The position numbers and the translations under genes were made by a program. The notes beneath the pieces were generated by a model. The model searched no databases, had not been told where the DNA came from, and saw nothing but the letters and a program-made list of their open reading frames with translations. From NCBI RefSeq assembly GCF_020215705.1, contig NZ_JAIWNB010000005.1, positions 62,001 to 126,000 of the forward strand: a stretch of DNA of 64,000 nt. Reading direction: 5' to 3'. Origin of the DNA: Nonomuraea aurantiaca. GTDB taxonomy: Bacteria; Actinomycetota; Actinomycetes; Streptosporangiales; Streptosporangiaceae. Shown piece after piece: positions 23,384 to 35,804 of the stretch (position 1 is the stretch's first letter; each line of letters opens with the position of its first letter).

Positions 23384-24976
23384 TTACGATTCGGTCAGTC
23401 CCTCCTCGCGGTCCTGCCGCAGCCACCTGGTCAAACCGAGCATGTCCAGGAAGGGCAGATCGTGGCTGGCCACGATCAGCGCACCCCGGTACGCGGTGAG
23501 CGCCTGCGCCAGCTGGCGGACGCTGGGCATGTCGAGATTGTTGGTCGGCTCGTCGAGCAGGAGCAGCTGCGGCGGCGGCTCCGCCGACAGCAACGCCGCC
23601 AGGGTCGCGCGGAACCGCTCGCCGCCCGACAGCGTGCCCACCGGCCGCGCCACCCGATCGCCCCGGAACAGGAACCGCGCCAGGCGGGCGCGCACCTCGT
23701 TCACCGGCGCGGACGGCGCCAGCGCGCGGACGTTGTCGAGCACGCTCAGCGAGTCGTCGAGCAGGTCGAGCCGCTGCGCCAGGTAGCGGACCGGGACGTT
23801 CGCCCCGTGTTCGGTGATGCGCCGCAGCAGGGTGGTCTTGCCGGACCCGTTGGGGCCGAGCAACGCGATCCGCTCGGGCCCGCGCACGACCAGCTCCTTC
23901 AGCACCCGGCTGTCCGCCTGGTCGGGGTCACGCGTCGTACGGGACAGCGGGAGTTCCAGGACGACGCGGCCGGCAGGCACCGCGGTGCCCGGCAGGTCGA
24001 TGCGGATCTCCGCGTCGTCGCGGACCGCCTGCTCGGCCTCGGTCAGCCGGTCACGGGCCTCCTCCAGCTTCTCGGTGTGCATGTTGCGGTACTTGCCCGC
24101 CGACACCTGGGCCTGGCGCTTGCGCGCCTGCATGATGATCTTCGGTTCGCGCTTGTTGGCGTACATCTTCTCGCCGTAACGCCGGCGCCGGTCGAGCCTG
24201 GTGCGGGCCTCGACCAGCTCGCGCCGCTGCCGCTTTACGTCGGCCTCGGCGACCCGGACGCCGCGTTCGGCGACCTCCTGCTCGGCGGCGAGGATCTCCT
24301 CGTAGTCGCCCAGGTTGCCGCCGAAGCGGCGGACGGCGCCCTCGCGCAGGTCGGCGATGTGGTCGACGAGCTCCAGCAGCGCGCGGTCGTGACTGACGAC
24401 CACCATCACGCCCGGCCAGGCGGCGACCGCAGCGTAGAGCCGCCGCCGCGCGTCGAGGTCGAGGTTGTTGGTGGGCTCGTCGAGCAGCAGCACGTCGGGC
24501 CGCTTGAGGAACCGGGCGGCCAGCGCGACCATGACGGTCTCACCGCCCGACAGCGTGGCGACCGTACGGTCGAGCTCCACGTGGCCGAGGCCGAGCCGGT
24601 CCAGCTCGGCCCGCGCGCGCTCCTCCACGTCCCAGTCGTCGCCGACGGCCGCGAAGTGCTCCTCGGCGACGTCACCCGCCTCGATGGCGTGCAGCGCCGC
24701 GCGGACCGCGCTGACGCCGAGCAGGTCGGACACGGTACGGGCGGCCTTCAGGGAGAGGTTCTGCGGCAGGTAGCCCACCTCTCCCACGACCGAGACGGAT
24801 CCGGTACGCGGGACCAGCTCGCCGGCGATGATCCTGAGCAGGGTGGACTTGCCGGAGCCGTTGGCCCCGATCAGGCCGGTGCGCCCGGCCGGGAAGGCGG
24901 CGTCGAGGCCGTCGAGCACAGGGGTGCCGTCGGACCAGGCGAAGGACACGCCGTCGACGACGATGGAAAGAGACAT
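23384..24976 (-). CDS. ABC-F family ATPase (ribosome-protection / translation factor type)
   Basis: A 530-residue protein with two ABC domains and no membrane domain. Domain 1 has Walker A GANGSGKST and LSGGETVMVALAARFLKRPDV-type signature with DEPTNNLDL; domain 2 has GPNGSGKTT, LSGGERFRATL and DEPTNNLDM. The charged helical linker (about 215-330, rich in Arg/Glu) corresponds to the P-site tRNA interaction motif. ABC-F proteins act on ribosomes and many actinobacterial ones give macrolide or lincosamide resistance. ATG at 24976 follows GGGAG with 7-nt spacing. A 21-bp inverted repeat precedes the start. Which drug, if any, cannot be read. Confidence 0.93.
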   Translation of the reverse strand: MSLSIVVDGVSFAWSDGTPVLDGLDAAFPAGRTGLIGANGSGKSTLLRIIAGELVPRTGSVSVVGEVGYLPQNLSLKAARTVSDLLGVSAVRAALHAIEAGDVAEEHFAAVGDDWDVEERARAELDRLGLGHVELDRTVATLSGGETVMVALAARFLKRPDVLLLDEPTNNLDLDARRRLYAAVAAWPGVMVVVSHDRALLELVDHIADLREGAVRRFGGNLGDYEEILAAEQEVAERGVRVAEADVKRQRRELVEARTRLDRRRRYGEKMYANKREPKIIMQARKRQAQVSAGKYRNMHTEKLEEARDRLTEAEQAVRDDAEIRIDLPGTAVPAGRVVLELPLSRTTRDPDQADSRVLKELVVRGPERIALLGPNGSGKTTLLRRITEHGANVPVRYLAQRLDLLDDSLSVLDNVRALAPSAPVNEVRARLARFLFRGDRVARPVGTLSGGERFRATLAALLSAEPPPQLLLLDEPTNNLDMPSVRQLAQALTAYRGALIVASHDLPFLDMLGLTRWLRQDREEGLTES

Positions 24977-24990
24977 GAGGTGGCTCCCAT

Positions 24991-25011
24991 CACAAAGATC
25001 GAAATTTTGTG
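24991..25011. promoter_or_regulatory. Inverted repeat upstream of the ABC-F gene
   Basis: CACAAA and TTTGTG flank 9 nt in an otherwise GC-rich leader, 15 nt before the ABC-F start. It could be an operator or the stem of an mRNA leader hairpin. From 25028 to 25213 I see no gene; two GGATCGTA(T/C)GCC repeats lie near 25069-25095. Confidence 0.4.
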
Positions 25012-25213
25012 ACTTGGCGGGAAACACCGCTGAATACGACGCCTGCTGACGGCAGCCGAATACGGCAAAGGATCGTATGCCCAGAGGATCGTACGCCGAA
25101 GGAATCGGCCAGGTGCGGTGCCCGCGACCTCAGACCCTCACGTCAACTGCCCCCAGGGCTCGGCGATACGTCGCAGTGGACTGTACCCGGCCGGAAATCA
25201 TCCGGCAAGGCAA

Positions 25214-25735
25214 TTATCCGGCAAGGCCCTTGGCCCGATGAGCCGCCACGTTCACCCGGTTGGCGCAGGCCAGCGAGCAGAACCGGCGGCGTCCGTTGCG
25301 CGAGGTGTCGACATAGACCGTCTCGCACCCCGGCCGGTCGCACCGGCCGAGCCGGCGCCCGTCGGAGAACGAGATGGCCATGGCCAGCCCGCCCGCGGTG
25401 GTGTCCTTCGCCCTGCTGACGATGTCGGCGTCCACGGAGAAGAAGTGCAGGTGCGGCTCGCGGCCGTCGTGCGCGCTCACGTAGGGCTTGGACGCGGTGA
25501 TGTCGAGCAGGTCGTTGATCAGCTTGATCTGGGTGTCCTGATCCCGCTCGCCGAAGAGCGGGGCGAGGCGGTGCCGCCACTCCGCCAGCTCGGCCGCCTG
25601 CTCGGGCGTGACCTGCGGGCGGAGCATGGCGTGCTCCGCGAGCATCGCCTCGACCGCCTCCGGCCGGAAGTCGGTGCCGTTGACGAGGGCGGCCGCCAGG
25701 GCGGCACCGTTGCCTCCGTAAGCATTGAAATGCAT
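25214..25735 (-). CDS. CGNR zinc-finger / ABATE-domain regulator
   Basis: A 173-residue protein with an N-terminal ABATE-like region (about 1-120) and a C-terminal zinc finger with the pattern CDRPGC then RRRFCSLACANRVNVAAHR. The family hallmark Cys-Gly-Asn-Arg reads Cys-Ala-Asn-Arg here. Members are thought to be stress- or drug-responsive transcription regulators. The ATG at 25735 lies 25 nt from the divergent start of a small protein gene, so the two probably share control. Confidence 0.88.
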   Translation of the reverse strand: MHFNAYGGNGAALAAALVNGTDFRPEAVEAMLAEHAMLRPQVTPEQAAELAEWRHRLAPLFGERDQDTQIKLINDLLDITASKPYVSAHDGREPHLHFFSVDADIVSRAKDTTAGGLAMAISFSDGRRLGRCDRPGCETVYVDTSRNGRRRFCSLACANRVNVAAHRAKGLAG

Positions 25736-25760
25736 AAGACCATTACATCAGGCTGGAGTC

Positions 25761-25931
25761 ATGCATTCCAGAGACCTCCACGATCTGCTGGCTCTCGCCG
25801 TCGTCTCCTCGCACATGACCTCCGAGGGCGTGGTGTCCTACCTGCGCTGCGCCTGCGGCGCGTGGGAGGTGCGGACCGCGCGCCTGGTCGGCACGGCCCG
25901 CCCGCGCGGCGGCGTACGGCGGCGCGGCTGA
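25761..25931 (+). CDS. Small conserved-looking protein with a CxCG motif
   Basis: A 56-residue protein: a helical start (HDLLALAVVSSHMTSEGVV) then YLRCACGAWEV, whose Cys-x-Cys-Gly and Trp look like half of a metal-binding knuckle. A GGAG precedes the ATG at 25761 closely. It diverges from the CGNR regulator gene with a 25-nt gap. The pattern TSEGVVxYxRCxCGAW occurs in small actinobacterial proteins of unknown role. The tail is Arg/Gly-rich. Confidence 0.6.
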   Translation: MHSRDLHDLLALAVVSSHMTSEGVVSYLRCACGAWEVRTARLVGTARPRGGVRRRG

Positions 25932-26002
25932 CGATCAGGCATCGACTGACACGGGGGACGGCACCTAGAGTCGGCAGCAACGTCCCCACCAGGAGGTCAG
26001 GC

Positions 26003-27775
<1,773 letters not shown>

Positions 27776-27794
27776 TCTTCAGGCATCGCGACGC

Positions 27795-28889
27795 TCACAG
27801 CACCCGCTTGGCGCCCGGCAGCGATCGTACGAGGTAGGCCAGCCCCCAGCAGAGCGGCAGCGCGATGACGGCCGCGACGGCGAACTTGACGACCGCGATC
27901 GCCTGGAGCCCGCTCAGCGCGTAGCCGATCGCGACCAGGACCACCGGGTGGATGATGTACACGGTGAACGCCTGGGCCGACAGCCACTTGCCGCGCGGCC
28001 CCTGGTCGTTGAAGCGCTCCCTGAAGATCACCGTGAGCCCGATGATCAGGCTGACGGCGAAGGCCGACTCCCAGGTGGCGATCACGGCGGTCGACAGCGC
28101 GCCCGTGGTGAGCTTCGAGAGCGGCAGGAGCACGACGCTCACCAGGGCCGCGACGGCGAACCCGAGCGGCCCGGCCTTGGCGGGCAGGGTCAGGAACCAG
28201 CCGCGTCTGAAGGCGATGAGGCCGACCACGAACATGGCCGCGTACTGCGGCAGGAAGTACGGCGTGGGCAGCCCCAGCACCGGCACGTAGGAGCCGACGG
28301 GCACCGGGACGCGCCACAGCGTGGTGGCCACCGACAGGGCGACGGTGAACAGCACGATCCAGCGCGCCCGCAACCCCGCGTGCCGCACCCCGAACGGCGT
28401 CTCGACCGGCGCGCTGAAGCGCCGCCACAGCGCGTAGAGGGCGGCGAACACGATCAGCACCTCGGCGAACCACATCGGCCCCGGATCCCACGACCCGATG
28501 TAGAACTGCCAGTACGGCATCGAGGCGTAGTCGGACCGGTAGGAGCCGATCGTCACCAGCGGACGCAGCAGGAGCAGGAAGGCCAGCAGCGGGATGCCCA
28601 GCCGGATCAGGCGGTCCCGCAGGAACGACCGGCCGCCCTTGCGGTCGTAGGAGCCGGGCGTGAAGAAACCGGAGATCAGGAAGAAGAAGCCCATGAAGAA
28701 CGCCTGGTCGAACACCACGAGGATGTCCAGCGCGACCCCCGAGGGGTCCTTGGCGGGCTCGGTGTAGAACCAGAGCGGGATGTTTCCGTACGTGACCGCG
28801 ACATGGTGGACGACGACCAGCGCGGTCAGCACGACGCGCAGGTTGTCGATGGCGAAGAGCCGCGTGGCAGTCCTCGGCTCGGTCTTCAT
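27795..28889 (-). CDS. Acyltransferase-3 family membrane protein
   Basis: A 364-residue integral membrane protein of the OafA/acyltransferase-3 family with about ten membrane helices. The start LFAIDNLRVVLTALVVVHHVAVTYG holds the conserved His of the active centre, and FFFLISGFFTPGSYDRKG and RLIRLGIPLL are family motifs. These enzymes O-acylate sugars or lipids of the envelope, but many homologues are uncharacterised. Its ATG overlaps the stop of a TetR tail fragment (ATGA at 28889), which suggests it once was translationally coupled to a complete TetR gene. Confidence 0.9.
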   Translation of the reverse strand: MKTEPRTATRLFAIDNLRVVLTALVVVHHVAVTYGNIPLWFYTEPAKDPSGVALDILVVFDQAFFMGFFFLISGFFTPGSYDRKGGRSFLRDRLIRLGIPLLAFLLLLRPLVTIGSYRSDYASMPYWQFYIGSWDPGPMWFAEVLIVFAALYALWRRFSAPVETPFGVRHAGLRARWIVLFTVALSVATTLWRVPVPVGSYVPVLGLPTPYFLPQYAAMFVVGLIAFRRGWFLTLPAKAGPLGFAVAALVSVVLLPLSKLTTGALSTAVIATWESAFAVSLIIGLTVIFRERFNDQGPRGKWLSAQAFTVYIIHPVVLVAIGYALSGLQAIAVVKFAVAAVIALPLCWGLAYLVRSLPGAKRVL

Positions 28890-29026
28890 TTGACGGCCCT
28901 CTCGAATAGGTCGGCCAGCTCTCTGGCGTGTGCGTCGAGGTCGTGGTCGGGATAGGTCACCCAGTAGCCGAACATGTTGTCGATGGCCGACGACATCGTG
29001 ACGGCCATCACGCGTACGTCGAACGT
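28886..29026 (-). pseudogene. C-terminal fragment of a TetR-family regulator
   Basis: About 45 codons read VMAVTMSSAIDNMFGYW, then DHDLDAHARELADLFERAV and stop at 28886. The SAIDN and ARELADLFERAV patterns are typical of the end of TetR ligand-binding domains. The DNA-binding domain and most of the ligand domain are missing, and the frame runs into the 3' end of meaB. The stop overlaps the acyltransferase ATG. It is the residue of a deleted regulator gene. Confidence 0.6.
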
Positions 29027-29036
29027 CCTGAGCCGG

Positions 29037-30002
29037 TCACCGGCGCGGGCGCTCGAAGGCGGACAGGAGACGGTCGGCGGCGAGGGCGGGGGTGAGGGTG
29101 CCCGCGAGGACGTCCCGCTCGACCTCCGCCGCGATCGCCGCCACCTCCGGCGCGTTCCGGAGCTCGGTGAGCAGCCGGTCGCGCACCAGCGTCCACGTCC
29201 ACTGCACCTGCTGGCGGCGGCGCTTGGCGGCCAGGTCCAGCGACTTCTGGTGGGCCAGCACCTTCCCCCACAGCTCGTCGAGCCCCGCGCCCGTGAGGCC
29301 GCTGCACGTGAGGACGGGCGGTGGCACGCTGTCGGAACGCAGCATGCGCAGCGCCCCCGCGAGCTCCCGCGCCGCCTTGCGCGCCGCGGGCTCGTGCTCG
29401 CCGTCCGCCTTGTTGACCGCGATGACGTCGGCCAGCTCCAGCACGCCCTTCTTGATGCCCTGCAGCTGGTCACCGGTACGCGCCAGGCTGAGCAGCAGGA
29501 ACGTGTCGACCATGTCGGCCACCGCCGTCTCCGACTGGCCGACGCCCACGGTCTCGACGAGCACCACGTCGAACCCGCCCGCCTCCACCACGACCATGGC
29601 CTCCCTGGTCGCCTTGGCCACGCCGCCCAGCGTGCCCGAGGTGGGCGAGGGCCGGATGAAGGCGGCGGGGTCCATCGACAGGCGGGTCATGCGGGTCTTG
29701 TCACCCAGGATGCTTCCGCCGGTCCTGGTGGAGGAGGGGTCCACGGCCAGGACGGCGACCTTGTGGCCCTGGCCGGTCAGCGTGGTGCCGAGGGCGTCGA
29801 TGAAGGTCGACTTGCCCACACCGGGCACCCCCGAGACGCCCACCCGCGTGGCCCCGCCGGACAGCGGAGTGAGCTCGACCAGCAGCCGCTGGGCGAGCGC
29901 GATGTGGTCCGCCCTGGTCGACTCCACGAGTGTGATCGCGCGGGCGATCCAGGTACGCGAGCCCTCGCGCACCCCACGGGCATAGTCCTCCAGCGAGCGC
30001 AC
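29037..30002 (-). CDS. meaB: Methylmalonyl-CoA mutase-associated GTPase
   Basis: A 321-residue G3E-type GTPase (MeaB/ArgK) that loads and protects the cobalamin cofactor of methylmalonyl-CoA mutase. Motifs: Walker A GVPGVGKST, DPSSTRTGGSILGDKTRM, switch region VETVGVGQSE, base-recognition NKAD. GTG at 30002 follows GAAAGGAGG with good spacing. Its partner genes mutA and mutB lie 1.8 kb away on the same strand, separated by a kinase gene on the other strand. The 3' end abuts the TetR fragment. Confidence 0.96.
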   Translation of the reverse strand: MRSLEDYARGVREGSRTWIARAITLVESTRADHIALAQRLLVELTPLSGGATRVGVSGVPGVGKSTFIDALGTTLTGQGHKVAVLAVDPSSTRTGGSILGDKTRMTRLSMDPAAFIRPSPTSGTLGGVAKATREAMVVVEAGGFDVVLVETVGVGQSETAVADMVDTFLLLSLARTGDQLQGIKKGVLELADVIAVNKADGEHEPAARKAARELAGALRMLRSDSVPPPVLTCSGLTGAGLDELWGKVLAHQKSLDLAAKRRRQQVQWTWTLVRDRLLTELRNAPEVAAIAAEVERDVLAGTLTPALAADRLLSAFERPRR

Positions 30003-30109
30003 TCGCCCTCCTTTCTCCAGCTTGGTCAGCTTAACTTCCGACAGATCCTGACTTTTGGCGCTAGGGTGCTGGACGTCTATTCTCAGCTGTCACAGGAGTC
30101 ACTCCGCCT

Positions 30110-31657
30110 ATGCCCAATGTCGAACCCCTACGAGCGGGCGACCCGGCGGCGGTGGGGCGTTACCGGCTCGTCGGACGGCTGGGCGCGGGCGGTCAGGGCG
30201 TGGTCTACCTCGGTCAGGCGCGTAACGGGGCGCCGGTCGCGATCAAGGTGCTCCGCGAGGACATCGCGGGCGACGACCGCTTCGCCAAGGAGATCGCCGC
30301 CGCGCGGCGGGTGGAGCCGTTCTGCATCGCGCAAGTGCTCGACGCGTCGACCTCGGGCCGGCCGTACATCGTGACCGAGTACGTGGACGGGCCGTCCCTG
30401 CAGCACGCGGGCCGGCACAGCGGGGCGCGGCTGCAGCGGCTCGCGGTCGCGACGGCGACCGCGCTGGCCGCCATCCACCAGGCGGGCGTCGTGCACCGCG
30501 ACTTCACGCCGTCGAACGTCCTGCTCGGGCGGGACGGCCCGCGCGTCATCGACTTCGGCATCGCCCGCGCGCTGGTCTCCGGGGTGACCTCGACGAGCAG
30601 CATCGTCGGCACGCCCGCCTACATGGCGCCGGAGCAGCTGGCGGGGCAGGTGGTGGGGGCTCAGGCGGACGTGTTCGCGTGGGCGTCGGTGATCGTGTAC
30701 GCGGCGTCGGGGGTGCCGCCGTTCGGCGACGACTCGCTGCCGGCGGTGATCAACCGCATCGTGCACAGCGAACCCCAGGTGGGTGAGCTGCCGGAGCCGC
30801 TGCGTTCGGTGGTGCTGAGCTGCCTGGCCAAGGATCCGGCCCAACGCCCGTCCATGCAGGACGTGCTGCTGCACCTGCTCGGCGGCCAGTCCCGGCCCAC
30901 GCCGCCGCCACCGGACCAGCCTGGGTACGGTGCGGACCCCTCCGGGTACGGTGGCGCGCCGGACCAGGGCGGGTATCCGGCCGGGCCGGACCAGGGCGGG
31001 TATGGTGCCGGGCCGGACCAGGGCGCCACTCAGGTGAGCCCGCAGGCGGCCGGGGGCGGCGGTAAGGCGCGGCCCCGGCGGCGGCGCGCGAAGACCGTCG
31101 CCATCGCGGGCGCCTCCGGCATCTCGGTGCTGGCGCTGGGCGCGGCGATCGTGTGGCTGACCCCTTCGACGCCGCAGCCGAAGACCAGGAACCTGTCCGG
31201 CGTCTCCACGCCGACCCCGTCGGCGGCCTCCCCCACGCGTACGCCTCGCCCGAACAAGACCCGCACGTCCCAGCCGAGCGCGGACCCCGCGAGCCAGAAC
31301 GGCACTCCCAGCGCGGACCCGGCGGCCACGTCCGTGGCGGGCGGGCAGCTCAAGGTCCGGTACGTCCGCGTCGGCGGCACGCTCGACAACGGCTGCTACG
31401 CCGGTGGCCAGGTGACGCTCACGGGGCTGGTCCAGCGCCAGGGCAAGCCGCTGAACTTCGGCTTCGCCTGGATCATCGACGGCAGGACGGTGTGGCGGTC
31501 GACGGCCCTCATCCCGCAGGACGGCGAGCTGCACCTGACCTCGCCCCGCGAAATCAAGGGCAGCGGAGGCACCCACCTGGCGACCCTGCGGATCACCTCG
31601 CCCGTGGCCAGGCAGCGGAGCGTCTCCGTCACGCTGTGCCCGGGTGAGACGCCCTGA
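30110..31657 (+). CDS. Ser/Thr protein kinase with one membrane helix and an extracellular domain
   Basis: A 515-residue kinase. N-lobe: GAGGQG loop (about 25-30) and Lys46 in AIK. Catalytic loop: HRDFTPSN (129-136), where the usual Lys two residues after Asp is Thr. DFG at 148-150, activation segment ending GTPAYMAPEQ. After the kinase domain (to about 260) come PDQ/GY-rich repeats (PDQPGYG, PDQGGYP, PDQGGYG; 268-308), a basic stretch, a membrane helix (about 329-350), a Pro/Thr/Ser-rich linker and a 130-residue outer domain with two Cys (NGCYAGG, LCPGE). It faces away from meaB. Substrates unknown. Confidence 0.93.
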   Translation: MPNVEPLRAGDPAAVGRYRLVGRLGAGGQGVVYLGQARNGAPVAIKVLREDIAGDDRFAKEIAAARRVEPFCIAQVLDASTSGRPYIVTEYVDGPSLQHAGRHSGARLQRLAVATATALAAIHQAGVVHRDFTPSNVLLGRDGPRVIDFGIARALVSGVTSTSSIVGTPAYMAPEQLAGQVVGAQADVFAWASVIVYAASGVPPFGDDSLPAVINRIVHSEPQVGELPEPLRSVVLSCLAKDPAQRPSMQDVLLHLLGGQSRPTPPPPDQPGYGADPSGYGGAPDQGGYPAGPDQGGYGAGPDQGATQVSPQAAGGGGKARPRRRRAKTVAIAGASGISVLALGAAIVWLTPSTPQPKTRNLSGVSTPTPSAASPTRTPRPNKTRTSQPSADPASQNGTPSADPAATSVAGGQLKVRYVRVGGTLDNGCYAGGQVTLTGLVQRQGKPLNFGFAWIIDGRTVWRSTALIPQDGELHLTSPREIKGSGGTHLATLRITSPVARQRSVSVTLCPGETP

Positions 31658-31659
31658 CG

Positions 31660-31811
31660 ATGGCCGCGGCACCGCTCCTGCCGGAGGACCCCGGCGCGGT
31701 CGGCCCGTACCGGACGGCTGGGCACGGGCGGCCGGGGCGCGGTCTACCTGGCGCAGGCGCCGAACGGCGGCCATCACCGTGAACCTGTGCGCCCCGGGCC
31801 GGATGGGCTGA
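31660..31811 (+). pseudogene. Deletion scar of a second Ser/Thr kinase gene
   Basis: ATG at 31660 starts AAAPLLPEDPGAVGPYR, a kinase N-terminus, then after a small frame-changing loss the other frame reads RLGTGGRGAVYLAQAPNGG, the P-loop of a paralogous kinase. This is followed directly by AAITVNLCAPGRMG and a stop, which resembles the very end of the intact kinase (SVSVTLCPGETP). So about 45 N-terminal and 15 C-terminal codons remain, and some 450 codons are lost. The start lies 2 nt after the stop of the intact kinase gene. Confidence 0.75.
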
Positions 31812-31818
31812 GACCGGG

Positions 31819-33980
<2,162 letters not shown>

Positions 33981-33984
<4 letters not shown>

Positions 33985-35738
33985 CGCGTCACCTCCAGGT
34001 CGTCGAAGGTCGTGCGGAGCACGGCGAGCGCGTCGCACCCGGCGTAGAGGCAGTCGTCGACTCCTTCGTAGCTCCCCTTCCCCGCCAGCCAGATCTTTCT
34101 CGCGCCCGCCCGTCTCAGCGCGGCGGCGACCGCTTCGGCGTGCAGGCCGTACATCTTGTCGCTGGAGCACAGGCAGGCCACGTCGCTGCCGCTGACGGCG
34201 AAGGCGGTGGCGATCTGGTCGGGGTCGGTCCCCGGCCCGGCGGTCTGGGTGGCCAGACCGCCCGCCTGGAACAGGTTCGCGGCGAACGCGGCGCGGGCCG
34301 TGTGGGCGGCGACGGGTCCGAAGGTGGCCAGGAACACCACGGGCCGCTCCGGCTGCGCGTCGGCGAGATCCCGCAGTTCCTCGAACTCCCGCGCGTACCG
34401 GATCCGCGGCAGCCCCTCCCCCAGGAGCTTGCCCTCATCCCTGGGACTCTCCCCCGCCGGCGCGCCGCCGTCCCCGGGACTCCGGCGGAGCGGCTTCTCG
34501 TCGAGGTGGGGGAACTCGCTCACGCCGGTGATCGGGAAGCGCCGGTGGGCGATGTCGTCGGCGCGGCGTTCCCTGGTCGCCGCGATCCGCCCGGCGACCA
34601 GGCCGGAAGCCGCCGTGATCCCCCCGGCGGCCTCGATCTCCTGGAACCAGGCCCAGGCGCGGTCGGCCAGGTCGGCGGTGCGGCGCTCGACGTACCAGGA
34701 GCCGGCCGCGGGATCGGCCACCCGGCCGGCCCCGGCCTCCTCCAGCAGCAGCGCCTGCGTGTTGCGCGCCATCCGCCGGGCGAACGCGTCGGGCAGCCCC
34801 AGGCACGCGTCGAACGGCTGCACGGTCACCGCGTCGGCGCCCCCCACCCCGGCGGCGAAGCAGGCGATGGTGGTGCGGAGCAGGTTCACCCAGGGGTCGC
34901 GGGCCGTCATCATGGCGGAACTCGTCACCGCGTGCTGCCGCTGCCCGCCGTCCGCCGCCCCGCACACCTCGGCCACCCGCGCCCAGAGCGTACGGGCGGC
35001 CCGCAGCTTGGCGATGCCGGCGAACTGGTCGTCGGTGACGGCGTAACGGAACTCCAGCTGCCCGAACGCCTGCTCGACGGTGAGCCCCGCACCGGTCAGC
35101 GCGCGCAGGTGCTCGACGCCCAGCGCGATCGAGCAGCCGAGCTCGTCGGCGTCGCTCCCGCCCGCGTCGTGGTACGGCGTGGCGTCCAGCAGGACGGCCC
35201 GCATCCCGGGGAAGCCCGCCGCGCACCGCGCCGCCAGCTCGGCCGTCGTGTCCCGGCCGGCCGTGCCGATCGAGGCGCCCAGATTGCCCGTCGGCGAGAC
35301 GCCGCGCTCCGCCGCCAGCCCGAACAGGGCCTCGGCGGCCTCGCTGGCCTCGGGCCCGGCTTCCAGGACGATCGGCGCGAGGTCCAGAAGGACCTCCCGC
35401 AGCAGGTCGGCGAGCCGCCCGACCGGGATCGCGGCGGCACCCAGGACCAGCCAGAGCGAGGTGACACCGTGCTCCAGATCGGCCAGTACGGCCTCGGCGT
35501 CGGCCACGGCGTGCCGCTGCCGCACGTCCCACCCGGCGTCCCGTGCGGTGGCCTTCCCCAGCGTCTTGGGGAGGTCGTCGGCGTCGTAGAGCGGCGCGAG
35601 CGTCACCCCGTCGTACGTGATGCTGGACAGCGCCTCTTCGGGCGACCCGGCTTCGACACCCGACTTACGCAGGACCTCTAGCGCCAGCGCCCGCCAGTCA
35701 TCCCGGTTGGTGGGGGGAAAACCCGCTACCAGATGCAT
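33981..35738 (-). CDS. mutA: Methylmalonyl-CoA mutase small (beta) subunit
   Basis: A 585-residue non-catalytic partner of MutB. It keeps the barrel fold ([47 protein letters not shown]) but lacks the cobalamin-binding DGHDRG motif, having [10 protein letters not shown] there. The ATG at 35738 lies 6 nt after a TACTAT -10 box with no ribosome site, suggesting a leaderless mRNA. The stop overlaps the mutB ATG. Normal length for the family. Confidence 0.95.
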
Positions 35739-35744
35739 GTTCGG

Positions 35745-35750
35745 ATAGTA
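35745..35750 (-). promoter_or_regulatory. -10 box of mutA, leaderless layout
   Basis: On the minus strand TACTAT is followed by six bases and the mutA ATG at 35738. No clear -35 box is seen at 17-18 nt upstream. Confidence 0.5.
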
Positions 35751-35804
35751 GGCGTTGCCCTGTTAGGCGAGGAACCCCGGGTTCGCCCCTGACCGACCCC
35801 ACTG

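Noticed and set aside
25069..25095. Paired GGATCGTA(T/C)GCC repeats upstream of the ABC-F gene as regulator sites.
   Set aside because: Only two short imperfect copies, with no palindromic symmetry and an unclear position relative to a promoter.
31673..31811. The kinase scar as a short functional protein.
   Set aside because: The P-loop and the N-terminus are in different frames and no catalytic residues remain.
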